Assembly (NCBI GenBank): GCA_965247535.1
Contig: OZ252018.1
Coordinates: 434,001-498,000 of the forward strand
Length of the DNA stretch: 64,000 bases
Direction: 5' to 3'
From: JAPPHY01 sp965247535
Lineage (GTDB): Bacteria; Chloroflexota; Dehalococcoidia; Lucifugimonadales; UBA2985
This document shows, one piece after another, positions 8,474 through 15,560 of this stretch. Position 1 is the first letter of the stretch. Each line of letters begins with the position of its first letter. The translations under genes and the position numbers were made by a program. The notes beneath the pieces are model-generated. The model worked only from the letters and a program-made list of their open reading frames with translations, was not told where the DNA came from and did no database searches.

Positions 8474-9622
8474 CGTATATTGGGGGTAAGGTTGCCAAGC
8501 TGGAGCGTCCATTTCGATCTGACCGTACGGGCCGAAACGCCGCAGATCATTCGCGACCTTGCCAGGATTCACGCCTTGGCCTCCGTCATTCGCGGCATCC
8601 CAATTCCGCCACACGTACAGCACAGGCTGGACAGGCTGAACATACTTCGCGCCGCCCGCGGCACCATCGGCATCGAGGGAACGGAGCTGTCCGAGGAAGA
8701 AGTCGAGTTGGTTATGGACTCCCCTCCGGACCAGCCTGCCCTTGGCCCCGGCCGCGAGCGAGAGGAAAAGGAGGCCAGGAACGCCGCGGCTGTCATGCAC
8801 TACATCCGGGATTACGTGAACGCCAACCCTGAAGCTCGGCTCACCGAGCCACTCATACGCCACTTCCATCGCGCGCTTACGGAGGGGATTGACTACCAGC
8901 GCAACATCCCCGGCGGCTATCGCAGCCACGCTGTCAACGTGGGCTACTACCGGCCGCCCGACACCGGCGAACAGGTGCGGCAGCTGATGGCCAAGCTCCT
9001 GGAGTGGTTCAACACTGGTGTGGCGGCGTCCTGGGACCCCGTGGTGCGGGCGATCGTCGCCCACTTCTACGTGGTCAGCATACACCCGTTCGGTGATGGC
9101 AACGGGCGCACGTCCAGGGCCGTGGAGAGCTACCTCCTGTACGGGGCTGGCGTTAACGCCCGCGGCTTCTTCTCGCTGGCCAACTACTTCTACGTGAATC
9201 GGCAGGAATACGCGGATCAGTTGAACCTGGTGCAGCTACGAGGTTCGACGGACTTGACTCCTTTCGTGTCCTTTGCGCTCCGCGGGTTGGTGGAGGAACT
9301 GGAGGCGGTGCACGAGGAGGTGCTGGCGGAGGTGAGGGTAATCGCCTTCCGAGACTACGCACGCGAGACGCTGTCGAAGCACGACCGGCTGGGCACATCG
9401 GCGGGCGAGAGACAACTGCGTCTCCTTATACACATGGGCAGAAGCCCTGTATCACTTAAGGAGCTTCGGTCCGGCAGGCACCCACTATCGCACCTGTACC
9501 GTGGCGTGAGCGGACGTACGCTGGCTCGGGATGTGCGATGGTTGCGGGAGCATCAGCTGGTCGAAATCGACGGTGATGAGATGCGAGCCCGCGTAGACCT
9601 GATGACGGACTTCACCGCGTGA
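8462..9622 (+). CDS. Fic-domain protein with C-terminal winged-helix region
   Basis: About 386 residues. The catalytic Fic motif HPFGDGNGRTSR is intact, so the protein is predicted to transfer AMP or another nucleotide moiety to target hydroxyls. An upstream segment TIGIEGTELS fits the inhibitory (S/T)xxxE(G/N) helix of self-inhibited Fic proteins. The last about 70 residues (LLIHMGRSPVSLKEL through LREHQLVEIDGD) look like a winged helix-turn-helix, so the protein may bind DNA. ATG 8462 is chosen; an in-frame TTG at 8450 would place the start inside an operator-like palindrome. No antitoxin gene is adjacent. Autoregulation through the GACA-N-TGTC sites is inference. Confidence 0.85.
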   Translation: MDGVRILGVRLPSWSVHFDLTVRAETPQIIRDLARIHALASVIRGIPIPPHVQHRLDRLNILRAARGTIGIEGTELSEEEVELVMDSPPDQPALGPGREREEKEARNAAAVMHYIRDYVNANPEARLTEPLIRHFHRALTEGIDYQRNIPGGYRSHAVNVGYYRPPDTGEQVRQLMAKLLEWFNTGVAASWDPVVRAIVAHFYVVSIHPFGDGNGRTSRAVESYLLYGAGVNARGFFSLANYFYVNRQEYADQLNLVQLRGSTDLTPFVSFALRGLVEELEAVHEEVLAEVRVIAFRDYARETLSKHDRLGTSAGERQLRLLIHMGRSPVSLKELRSGRHPLSHLYRGVSGRTLARDVRWLREHQLVEIDGDEMRARVDLMTDFTA

Positions 9623-9660
9623 CAGCTGTCTACGGTGGCTATAACCGGCCCGCTAATAGC

Positions 9661-9870
9661 GCAAAATGAAAGACCCCGAAGCGCTTCGGTCTGCGACCGT
9701 CCCGGTGGACTTGAGCCGGGAGCTTCGGGGTCCGGTGCCTGCCGGTATTCCGCAAGCGGATACCGGAGCGCCTTGCGTCCGGTGCCGTTTACGCTACAGA
9801 CACCTCACTAGAAGTCCGTTTATCAGATAACAATATGGATCACCTCCTTTCTTAGCGTACCCACAAGATA
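9661..9870 (-). ncRNA. Candidate structured RNA with mini-ORF and terminator
   Basis: This 320-base gap between fic and frnE carries a minus-strand unit of about 200 nt. A promoter TTGCGC (9889-9894), 18 bases, TATCTT (9865-9870) is plausible. Downstream are the mini-ORF and then hairpins at 9769-9788 (CCGGA/TCCGG) and 9742-9763 (GGTAT/ATACC). A junction is closed by a perfect 11-bp stem, GACCCCGAAGC (9722-9732) with GCTTCGGGGTC (9672-9682). The 3' arm can instead pair locally in CCGAAGCGCTTCGG (9676-9689), and a T-rich tract follows (TCTTTCATTTT). It has no tRNA, tmRNA or SRP signature that I recognise. Function unknown. Confidence 0.5.
9789..9833 (-). CDS. 14-codon leader-type mini-ORF with extended Shine-Dalgarno
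   Basis: TTG start at 9833, peptide MLSDKRTSSEVSVA, stop TAA at 9789-9791. It is preceded by AAGAAAGGAGGTGATCC (9837-9853 on the minus strand), the full complement of the conserved 3' end of 16S rRNA (17 bases), with 9 bases between GGAGG and the TTG. Such long complementarity is far beyond what initiation needs. The peptide has no recognisable motif; translation is inferred from the ribosome-binding site only. Confidence 0.45.
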   Translation of the reverse strand: MLSDKRTSSEVSVA

Positions 9871-9944
9871 CACCCAGTATTTCCGCCAGCGCAAGGGGGT
9901 TTTCCAACTATTTTCTTTGACAAGGGCCGTTTGGGCGTGCCGAT

Positions 9945-10589
9945 TCAGCCCTCGCCCTCTCCGGCCTCCTCCTTCTGCACCATGTCCGCCACCCTCTTGA
10001 ACAGGTCGTAGGGCTGCGCTCCGGAGAAGAAGTAACGCCCTATGATGAAGGAGGGGATGCCCCTGACTCCAATCGAGAGGGCCTCCTCGTACTGCGTCTG
10101 CGCGGCGGCGGTGTAGTGGCCCGCGCCCACGCGCTCCTCCATTGAGGCGGGGTCAAGTCCCACCTGCTTGCCAATCTGCTGGAGAACCGATAGCTCCCCC
10201 AGGTTCGCTCCGTCCTCCCATAAGGCGCGGTAGCACTCCCGGTGGAACGGCTCAAAAAGGCCCTCGTCCTTGGCGAACTCGGAGGCCTCGAAAGCCAGGC
10301 GGGTGTTCGGCGTTACAGGCGCGCGGCGCATTACGAGCCCCGACTCCTCCGCCACCTCGCCCAGGTGGCCTGTCAGTGGCGACCCCGGCTGCTCGCCTTC
10401 CTTCTGCTCTCGCACGACGCCCTCGGGGGGCATGTCAGGCCTGAGGTAGAAGCTCTTGTAGGTAACGTCTAACGGAAAGTCCTGTTCCAGCTGGTCCAAC
10501 CTGGCCAGTCCCACGTAGCACCAGGGTCAGATGTAGTCGTACCAGACGGTAACGGGGACAAGCTTCGTGCCTGAATCACTTGCAGTCAT
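9945..10589 (-). CDS. FrnE/DsbA-like oxidoreductase, predicted selenoprotein (in-frame TGA)
   Basis: The frame starts at ATG 10589 (GGGAGG 7 bases upstream) and reads MTASDSGTKLVPVTVWYDYI, then TGA at 10527-10529, then PWCYVGLARLDQLEQDFPLD and on to the stop at 9945. In FrnE-type DsbA proteins this place reads D-[FY]-x-C-P-W-C-Y-x-G, so TGA falls exactly on the first active-site cysteine, giving U21-P-W-C24. The rest (FYLRPDMPPEG, GVRGIPSFIIG with the cis-Pro loop) is a normal 214-residue FrnE. A SECIS-like hairpin follows the TGA. Read as a stop, the gene would be split into a useless 20-mer and a chain lacking the motif. Cytosolic thiol/selenol oxidoreductase role is inferred. Confidence 0.8.
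10491..10529 (-). promoter_or_regulatory. Putative bacterial SECIS element
   Basis: Downstream of the in-frame TGA, CTGGCC (10503-10508) pairs with GG-A-CCAG (10491-10497) around the apical loop AGGTT (10498-10502). The loop begins 25 bases after the TGA and has G in its first two positions, as in known bacterial SECIS hairpins, where the E. coli fdhF loop begins AGGT. It would recruit SelB-Sec-tRNA for decoding. Confidence 0.65.
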
Positions 10590-10683
10590 GGGGCACCTCC
10601 CTTCGGGCCTGCGGCGGATGGCTCGCCCTGCCATTCTATAGGATGCGGCCCAAACTCGCCATACGCCGGTAGCCGGCCTGGCG

Positions 10684-10986
10684 TTAGCCCAGCAGGCACT
10701 CCTGGCAGCGGCACAGGCGCCGCAGCAGCTCAAACGGGTAGATGCCGGAGTCGTGGGCGTCACTCCAGAGGAATTGCACGGCGTAGCGGCCTATCTGCAT
10801 CCATTCGACGGCAAATACGTCCTCCCGCACGTCGTCCTCCGTAATCCTTCGGCGGCCCGTCATCTCCTCCACGCACCCGGCGCAGCAGCAGTGGCCGCGC
10901 AGGTAGCGGTGCGGGTAGAAGCCCGCGTGTCCGTCGTCCCAGTCTATGTGGACGCCGTCGTCCTCGATCTTGAGGTCACGAAGCAT
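10684..10986 (-). CDS. DUF971 (GBBH-like N-terminal) domain protein
   Basis: A 100-residue stand-alone DUF971 domain, the fold found at the N terminus of gamma-butyrobetaine hydroxylase and at the C terminus of some Mrp/ApbC proteins. Visible features are IDWDDGHAGFYPHRYLR, a cysteine cluster HCCCAGC, WMQIGRYAVQFLWSDAHDSGIY, and a terminal CRCQEC. The two Cys clusters could bind zinc or an Fe-S cluster. ATG 10986 is preferred over TTG 10989 because of the purine-rich GGAGGAGGAGG ahead of it. It lies 94 bases upstream of the FrnE selenoprotein gene on the same strand, so it may share its transcript and redox context. Confidence 0.75.
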   Translation of the reverse strand: MLRDLKIEDDGVHIDWDDGHAGFYPHRYLRGHCCCAGCVEEMTGRRRITEDDVREDVFAVEWMQIGRYAVQFLWSDAHDSGIYPFELLRRLCRCQECLLG

Positions 10987-11052
10987 CAAGCCTCCTCCTC
11001 GTCAACCCGCGGCGTGGCCGCGCGGAATGCAGGCAGAATGTCGGTCTAAGCA

Positions 11053-11397
11053 TCAGCCCATCGCCCCCAGGCGATTGCCCCCAAGCACGTGCAGGTGCAG
11101 ATGGTCGACCTCCTGCCCGGAGTCCGGCCCCTGGTTGATGACCAGTCTGTACCCCGACTCGGCGATGCCTTCGCGCCGCGCCGCCTCACTCGCCATCATC
11201 ATCATGTGTCCGAGCAGGCCGCCCCCGTCCGGGTCGAAGCACGCGATCTGCGTCACGTGCTCGAGCGGGATCACGAGCAGGTGCGTCGACGCCTTGGGGC
11301 TGATGTCCCGGATGACGAATGCTGTGTCGTCGCGGTCCAGCATATCGCTGGGGACGTCGCCCCGCGCGATTCCGCAGAAGATGCACTGGTCGGTCAT
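11053..11397 (-). CDS. HIT-family nucleotide hydrolase
   Basis: A 114-residue histidine-triad protein. The N terminus has CIFCGIARGDVPSDML, the middle has HLLVIPLEHV, and the triad is DHLHLHVLGG. HINT-type proteins hydrolyse adenosine 5'-monophosphoramidates and aminoacyl-adenylates. The single C-F-C at the N terminus is common in bacterial HINTs and may bind zinc. It sits between the RAM-domain gene and DUF971 on the minus strand, with gaps of 97 and 66 bases. Length is typical. Confidence 0.9.
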   Translation of the reverse strand: MTDQCIFCGIARGDVPSDMLDRDDTAFVIRDISPKASTHLLVIPLEHVTQIACFDPDGGGLLGHMMMMASEAARREGIAESGYRLVINQGPDSGQEVDHLHLHVLGGNRLGAMG

Positions 11398-11494
11398 GGG
11401 AAACTGTTACTCCTGTGCCACTCCGGGCCGCGTGTCCCTGCGACTCAAACCGCGCAGGAAGGGTCCGGAACCTGAGCAGCGGGTGCTACGCCCG

Positions 11495-11731
11495 CTACAT
11501 GCTCACCGAGAGGTAGGTTGTGGTACGCTGGATACCGCCGATGGTGTGGATGTTGCCCGTGACCAGGTCACCGATGGCGTTCAGGCTTTCCGCCTCAACC
11601 ACGGCCACCACGTCGTACTCGCCCGTGACCGCGTCAGCCTCCCTCACGCCGTTAACCGAACGGAGCGCCATCAGCACGTCCCTGGTCTTGCCAACCGCAG
11701 TCGAAATGAGCACGTACGCCTTGGTAGTCAT
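11495..11731 (-). CDS. Stand-alone Lrp/AsnC ligand-binding (RAM) domain protein
   Basis: A 78-residue protein made only of the RAM (regulation of amino acid metabolism) domain of Lrp/AsnC regulators: KAYVLISTAVGKTRDV, VREADAVTGEYDVVAVVEA, IHTIGGIQRTTTYL. There is no helix-turn-helix. Such small proteins bind amino acids and can mix with full Lrp family members; one full-length Lrp is encoded at 23.4-23.8 kb. AAGGAGG lies 7 bases before the ATG. Partner is inferred. Confidence 0.85.
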   Translation of the reverse strand: MTTKAYVLISTAVGKTRDVLMALRSVNGVREADAVTGEYDVVAVVEAESLNAIGDLVTGNIHTIGGIQRTTTYLSVSM

Positions 11732-11888
11732 GAATCTGCCTCCTTGCCATCGCGGTGCGCCTTATCGCCCTGCCTCCGCCGCGGATTCCAGGACACGCCC
11801 ATTCTAGGATTGGCGCGTATGGCTGTCAAATGCTGCTGATGCGTAACTCTCACGACTTGGTACAATTGCGAAATCGCTTGTAGGATTC

Positions 11889-13187
11889 TTGCAGACCACG
11901 AGACCGCTCACCCACGGGAGGAACGCGATCGCCATCCCGACATCCGCGACTCGCTTCGACCCTCATACACCACATGCGGCTTTGGAGACCGCCGTGGTGT
12001 TTCGCGACCTTGTGCCGGAGATTCCATCCACGACGTACGCCACGTTTGGCCTCTACAAGTATCCGGCCAAGTTCATCCCGCAGGTTATCGCCTACGCGCT
12101 GAAGACCTACGCCTCGCCCGGCATGAGCGTGATCGACCCGTTCGCCGGATACGGCACCGTGGGAACCGTGGCACGCGTATACGGCCACGACTACGAGCTA
12201 TGGGACCTGAACCCCCTGCTGGAAAACCTTCACGCCGTTGCCGTAGCTCCTCCGTCCGCCGTGGACGCCGCTGCCCTGGTGGATGCGCTGCGTGCCCATC
12301 GCTCGCCGTTCAAGCCCGACTGGCCCAACGTATCTTACTGGTACCCCGAGCCCTTCCTCCCAATGCTGTCGGAAGCCTGGGGCTTCTACCACTCCCTTCA
12401 GGACGAGGACCTCCGGCGGGTGCTGCTCATACCGCTCATGAAGACCACTCGATACTTCTCCTACAACGACGAGCGACGCCAGAAACTCTCCCGATCCACC
12501 ATTGCCATGAGAAGGACCGAAAAGCTGGAGGGGGAGGACTGGCGCGCGACGTTCTACCGCCGCGTGCGAGCGGGGGTGGAACACGTTATCGCCTCACAGG
12601 AAGAGTACGCCAGGCTCGGCCCCGGGTCGGTGCGCTCAACGGTAAGGGCTGGCGTCGACGGTTTGGCAACGACGCCGGAGGCCGACCGCGATGTGCTCAT
12701 AACGTCGCCGCCCTACCTGCAGGCGCAGGAATACATCCGTGCCTCCAAGATGGACCTGTTCTGGCTGGGCCACTCCCAGCGAGGGGTGCGGGAGTTGGTC
12801 AAGCACGAGTTCCCGTACCAGGACGTGCCAGAATCCCCAATTCACTCGGAGACCTATCTCGAGTGCCTAAGTGAAATCCATGAGCCTCACATGGCGCGGC
12901 TGTTCCGGCGATACTTCTTTGGGGTGCTCGGCACGCTCACAAACCTTCAGGAGCACATATTGGACCGGCTGCTCATTTTCGTGGGGCCGGCCACCATACG
13001 TACCAGGCCCATTCCCATTGACCGCATATTCATCGAGCACTTCGAAGCTCTGGGCTGGCGCCACGAGGCCACGCTTGTGGACACCATAGTCTCGAAAAAC
13101 CTGTTCTCGTACAGGGTAAACCCCGCCACGGGCGCGCCGGATCAGCGCATGAAAACTGAGAACCTGGTCGTTCTATCGAGGAGTTAA
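11889..13187 (+). CDS. DNA methyltransferase (TSPPY type), candidate modification enzyme
   Basis: A 432-residue N4-cytosine/N6-adenine type DNA methyltransferase. The SAM-binding motif is DPFAGYGT (residues 83-90), the catalytic motif IV is TSPPY (272-276), and about 180 residues between them could hold the target-recognition domain. A TFGLYKYPAKFIPQ segment before motif I resembles the conserved region of related methylases. The start is TTG 11889 with a weak AGGA upstream. A PD-(D/E)XK-like gene begins one base after the stop, so the pair may be a restriction-modification system. The recognition site cannot be read from sequence. Confidence 0.8.
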   Translation: MQTTRPLTHGRNAIAIPTSATRFDPHTPHAALETAVVFRDLVPEIPSTTYATFGLYKYPAKFIPQVIAYALKTYASPGMSVIDPFAGYGTVGTVARVYGHDYELWDLNPLLENLHAVAVAPPSAVDAAALVDALRAHRSPFKPDWPNVSYWYPEPFLPMLSEAWGFYHSLQDEDLRRVLLIPLMKTTRYFSYNDERRQKLSRSTIAMRRTEKLEGEDWRATFYRRVRAGVEHVIASQEEYARLGPGSVRSTVRAGVDGLATTPEADRDVLITSPPYLQAQEYIRASKMDLFWLGHSQRGVRELVKHEFPYQDVPESPIHSETYLECLSEIHEPHMARLFRRYFFGVLGTLTNLQEHILDRLLIFVGPATIRTRPIPIDRIFIEHFEALGWRHEATLVDTIVSKNLFSYRVNPATGAPDQRMKTENLVVLSRS

Positions 13188-13188
13188 C

Positions 13189-13713
13189 TTGGCTGCAAGA
13201 AGGGAAGAAATTGGCAGAGATGCCGCGGTAACGGGATTTGCAAATGAGTTAATCGCTACCGGCATCCTGATGAAACGATACCAAAATGTATCCCAAGTTA
13301 ACCTCCCTCTCTCACCTTACGACGTAGTTGCAGTTTTCAAGGGAGCCGACGGTAAAGAGAACGTAGTCCGTGCTCAAATACGGACGGCTAGTAAGAGCGT
13401 GGGCTTTACTGGAGGTTCCAGGGGAGGCGTGGATAGGACCTACAGGTCTGGCGTCAAGACGTATACTCAATCCACAATGACTTCTGACGTGGTAGTAGGA
13501 ATAAACGACGTAGGGAATAATTCGTTTGACCTGTACTTTGTGCCGACGGTTCTAATCGAGGCGCTAAAGCAGAGTAGCATTTCCCTGTCCAAGATAGCGC
13601 CTTTGAAAAACAACTACGAGATGTTCGAGAGGTGCAAGGATAGCTCATTCGTGCTGGCGCAGAGTATAGAATACGGCATTCTCAGAAGACAGGTGGGTTA
13701 CTTTCTCCGTTAG
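13189..13713 (+). CDS. Candidate restriction endonuclease (PD-(D/E)XK-like)
   Basis: A 174-residue protein with TTG start 13189; its GGAG lies inside the end of the methyltransferase gene, so translation is probably coupled. LPLSPYDVVAVF (Asp45) followed by NVVRAQIRTAS (Gln63, Arg65) fits the PD-(D/E)XK nuclease core in its D...QxK variant, here with Arg in place of Lys. N-terminal helix residues RREEIGRDAAVTGFANELI match the usual leading helix of this fold. Base composition is visibly more AT-rich than the neighbours, a sign of transfer. Function is inferred from fold pattern and position. Confidence 0.5.
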   Translation: MAARREEIGRDAAVTGFANELIATGILMKRYQNVSQVNLPLSPYDVVAVFKGADGKENVVRAQIRTASKSVGFTGGSRGGVDRTYRSGVKTYTQSTMTSDVVVGINDVGNNSFDLYFVPTVLIEALKQSSISLSKIAPLKNNYEMFERCKDSSFVLAQSIEYGILRRQVGYFLR

Positions 13714-13743
13714 CCAGGGAACTCCCCGCTTTCGGGAAGGGCA

Positions 13744-14046
13744 TTAACCCACCGGCCGCGGCGGCGGCCAAACGCCCTCGAAGAAGCAGCGGGTGCCCGT
13801 GCTCTGCGCGTCCATCATGGTTGGCGGCAGTATGCGCGCCGTCGCCCCGTCCTCGCACTCGATGAGCAGCGCCTTCTTCTCCACCTGCACGAGGGCGAAG
13901 TCGAAGAAACGCCCGCCGATCCCCATCAGCTCGCCGTGCCAGCGCCTCGTCCCGTCATCGCTGCTAACCCAGCCGAGCATACGACACCGCCCGTACTCGA
14001 CGCCGTCCCTGTCTAGCAGGGTCACGATCTCATCATACGCCCACAT
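13744..14046 (-). CDS. Hypothetical protein, beta-rich, about 100 residues
   Basis: A 100-residue soluble protein that I do not recognise. It begins MWAYDEIVTLLDRDGVEYG, has a beta-rich centre (RRWHGELMGIGGRFFDFALV) and an acidic ECEDG. GGAG lies 7 bases before the ATG, which supports a real gene. It lies tail-to-tail with the candidate endonuclease and 30 bases downstream of nothing on its own strand; the ABC substrate-binding gene follows it on the same strand. Confidence 0.5.
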   Translation of the reverse strand: MWAYDEIVTLLDRDGVEYGRCRMLGWVSSDDGTRRWHGELMGIGGRFFDFALVQVEKKALLIECEDGATARILPPTMMDAQSTGTRCFFEGVWPPPRPVG

Positions 14047-14076
14047 TGCATTCTCCGTAGGTTCAAATCGTGCTTG

Positions 14077-15348
14077 TCAGGGCGCAAAGCTGTAGACCAC
14101 GGGAACCTCGGAAACGACGGTGACCGAGGCGTCCGTGTGATGGTAGATGTTGACCCGGCCTGTGCCGCAGTCCCCGAACTCGTCGCACGAGATGGTCCCG
14201 ATTATGCCCTCGAATCCGGCGGTCGCGGTCAGGGCCTGCCTCAGTTCCTCGCGGTCGATGACGAGTGTGTCCCCATCGACGACCGCCACCTCCTCGATTG
14301 CGCGTAGCAGGACGGTGGTGGCGTCGTAGGCGTGGGCCAAGTAGGCCGTAGAAGGCTCCTCGCCGTACATCTCCCGGTAGTCGGCGATCAGCTGCGCACC
14401 GCTCTTGCCGGTGGCCTCGTTGACCTGGTCGCCGAAGTCTTGCTCCGGGCCGGGGAGGTACATGCCCTCCGACTCCGGCAGGGCCAGGGTGCCAGGCTCC
14501 AATAGCGCGGCGCCCCCGATGAGCGTCGCGTCCTCCAGTCCGGCCACGCCGGCAACCTGACCGATCACGTGCGCGCCCTCGGCCGGGAAGAGCGGGAAGA
14601 ACAGGCCGTCCGGGCTTCCGCCCGCGAGCTGAGACAGGACTGAGCCCATGTCCGTCTGGCCCTTTTCGATGGCCGCGATCTCGGTCGCTCCGCCCAGCTC
14701 GCCGAACGCGCCCTCGAACGCGCTGACCAGACCTTCCGTGTACGGATCGCCGTCGTGGATCGCGCCCACGCTGCGCAGGCCCAGCTCCTCATAGGCGAAC
14801 CGCGCCACGGCCCCGGCCTGGTGCAGGTCGTTATTCGAGAGGCGGTAGTAGCCGGCGCGTTGGTTGGAGCCGGCGTTGCCCGCCAGATTGGACGTCAGGG
14901 AAGGCGCGGTGTTCGATGGCGAGACCATGACGAGGCCGGCCTCGCTGATGACCGGCGCGGCTGCGCTTCCGGCTACCGAGCACGACGTGCCCATGGCTCC
15001 GGCGACCCGCGGGTCGCCCGCCACGGTCTCGGCGGCAAGGCGTCCTCCGACCGAGGAGCACTGCGAGTCCAGCCCGGCTCCGGGCGAGACTGCGCGGCCG
15101 TGGATGTCGCCGTAGTCCGCGATCGCCATCTCGAAGCCCCGGCGCTCGGGGACGCCCAGGCTGGCGACGCCAGTGAGCGACGTCATGGAGCGTACGTGGA
15201 TGGATTCGCCGGGCCCCACTTCGACTGCGCCCAGCGGCCCGGCTTCGAACTCGCCCGTGTCGCAGGCTACGATGACGACCGTCAGCAAGACAGCGAGCAT
15301 CGCAGGCGCGAGCGGGGTTCTAAAGCGAATCAGGCTCGCTGATGTCAT
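14077..15348 (-). CDS. Branched-chain-amino-acid-type ABC substrate-binding lipoprotein
   Basis: About 423 residues. The N terminus has arginine, a hydrophobic stretch and a lipobox (TVVIVAC), so it is a membrane-anchored lipoprotein. The rest is a type-I periplasmic-binding fold of the LivK kind: SLTGVASLGVPERRGFEMAI, AVAPV-like AAPVISEAGLVMVSPSNTAP, YAYDATTVLLRAIEE-like AHAYDATTVLLRAIEE, and TGRVNIYHH near the end. It would capture small amino acids or amides for an ABC importer, but no permease or ATPase gene is nearby. ATG 15348 is chosen because the longer frame adds an Arg-rich stretch in front of the signal peptide. Confidence 0.8.
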   Translation of the reverse strand: MTSASLIRFRTPLAPAMLAVLLTVVIVACDTGEFEAGPLGAVEVGPGESIHVRSMTSLTGVASLGVPERRGFEMAIADYGDIHGRAVSPGAGLDSQCSSVGGRLAAETVAGDPRVAGAMGTSCSVAGSAAAPVISEAGLVMVSPSNTAPSLTSNLAGNAGSNQRAGYYRLSNNDLHQAGAVARFAYEELGLRSVGAIHDGDPYTEGLVSAFEGAFGELGGATEIAAIEKGQTDMGSVLSQLAGGSPDGLFFPLFPAEGAHVIGQVAGVAGLEDATLIGGAALLEPGTLALPESEGMYLPGPEQDFGDQVNEATGKSGAQLIADYREMYGEEPSTAYLAHAYDATTVLLRAIEEVAVVDGDTLVIDREELRQALTATAGFEGIIGTISCDEFGDCGTGRVNIYHHTDASVTVVSEVPVVYSFAP

Positions 15349-15560
15349 ACAGGCATTCCCTGCCTTTCGTGCAGACGTGGTATCTGGCGAGATTGTACAC
15401 AATGGGCGGCCCGTCGACAATTGCAGCCTGTTTGGGCTCGGCTGCCACTGCTTGGACTGTGAGGCCTGGGTGGCCCTCCTGGCGTCCGCCTGACGCTTCA
15501 CGGCTCTGCACCTGCGCCGTGTGCTATACTCATTGCCAGATTTCGCAAGGGTGAGACGTA

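Noticed and set aside
9837..9853. A 16S rRNA gene fragment on the plus strand
   Set aside because: Only the last 17 bases match the 16S tail; no upstream 16S helix-45 sequence is present, and on the minus strand the same bases sit at proper distance from a start codon.
9661..9870. tmRNA, tRNA-Sec or SRP RNA in the fic-frnE gap
   Set aside because: No tRNA-like T arm, no TCA anticodon arm and no SRP GGAAGGAAGCA-type loop are seen.
9945..10514. FrnE annotated as a 189-residue protein starting at GTG 10514
   Set aside because: That form lacks the whole first strand and the CxxC motif; continuing through the TGA restores both, so the Sec reading is preferred.
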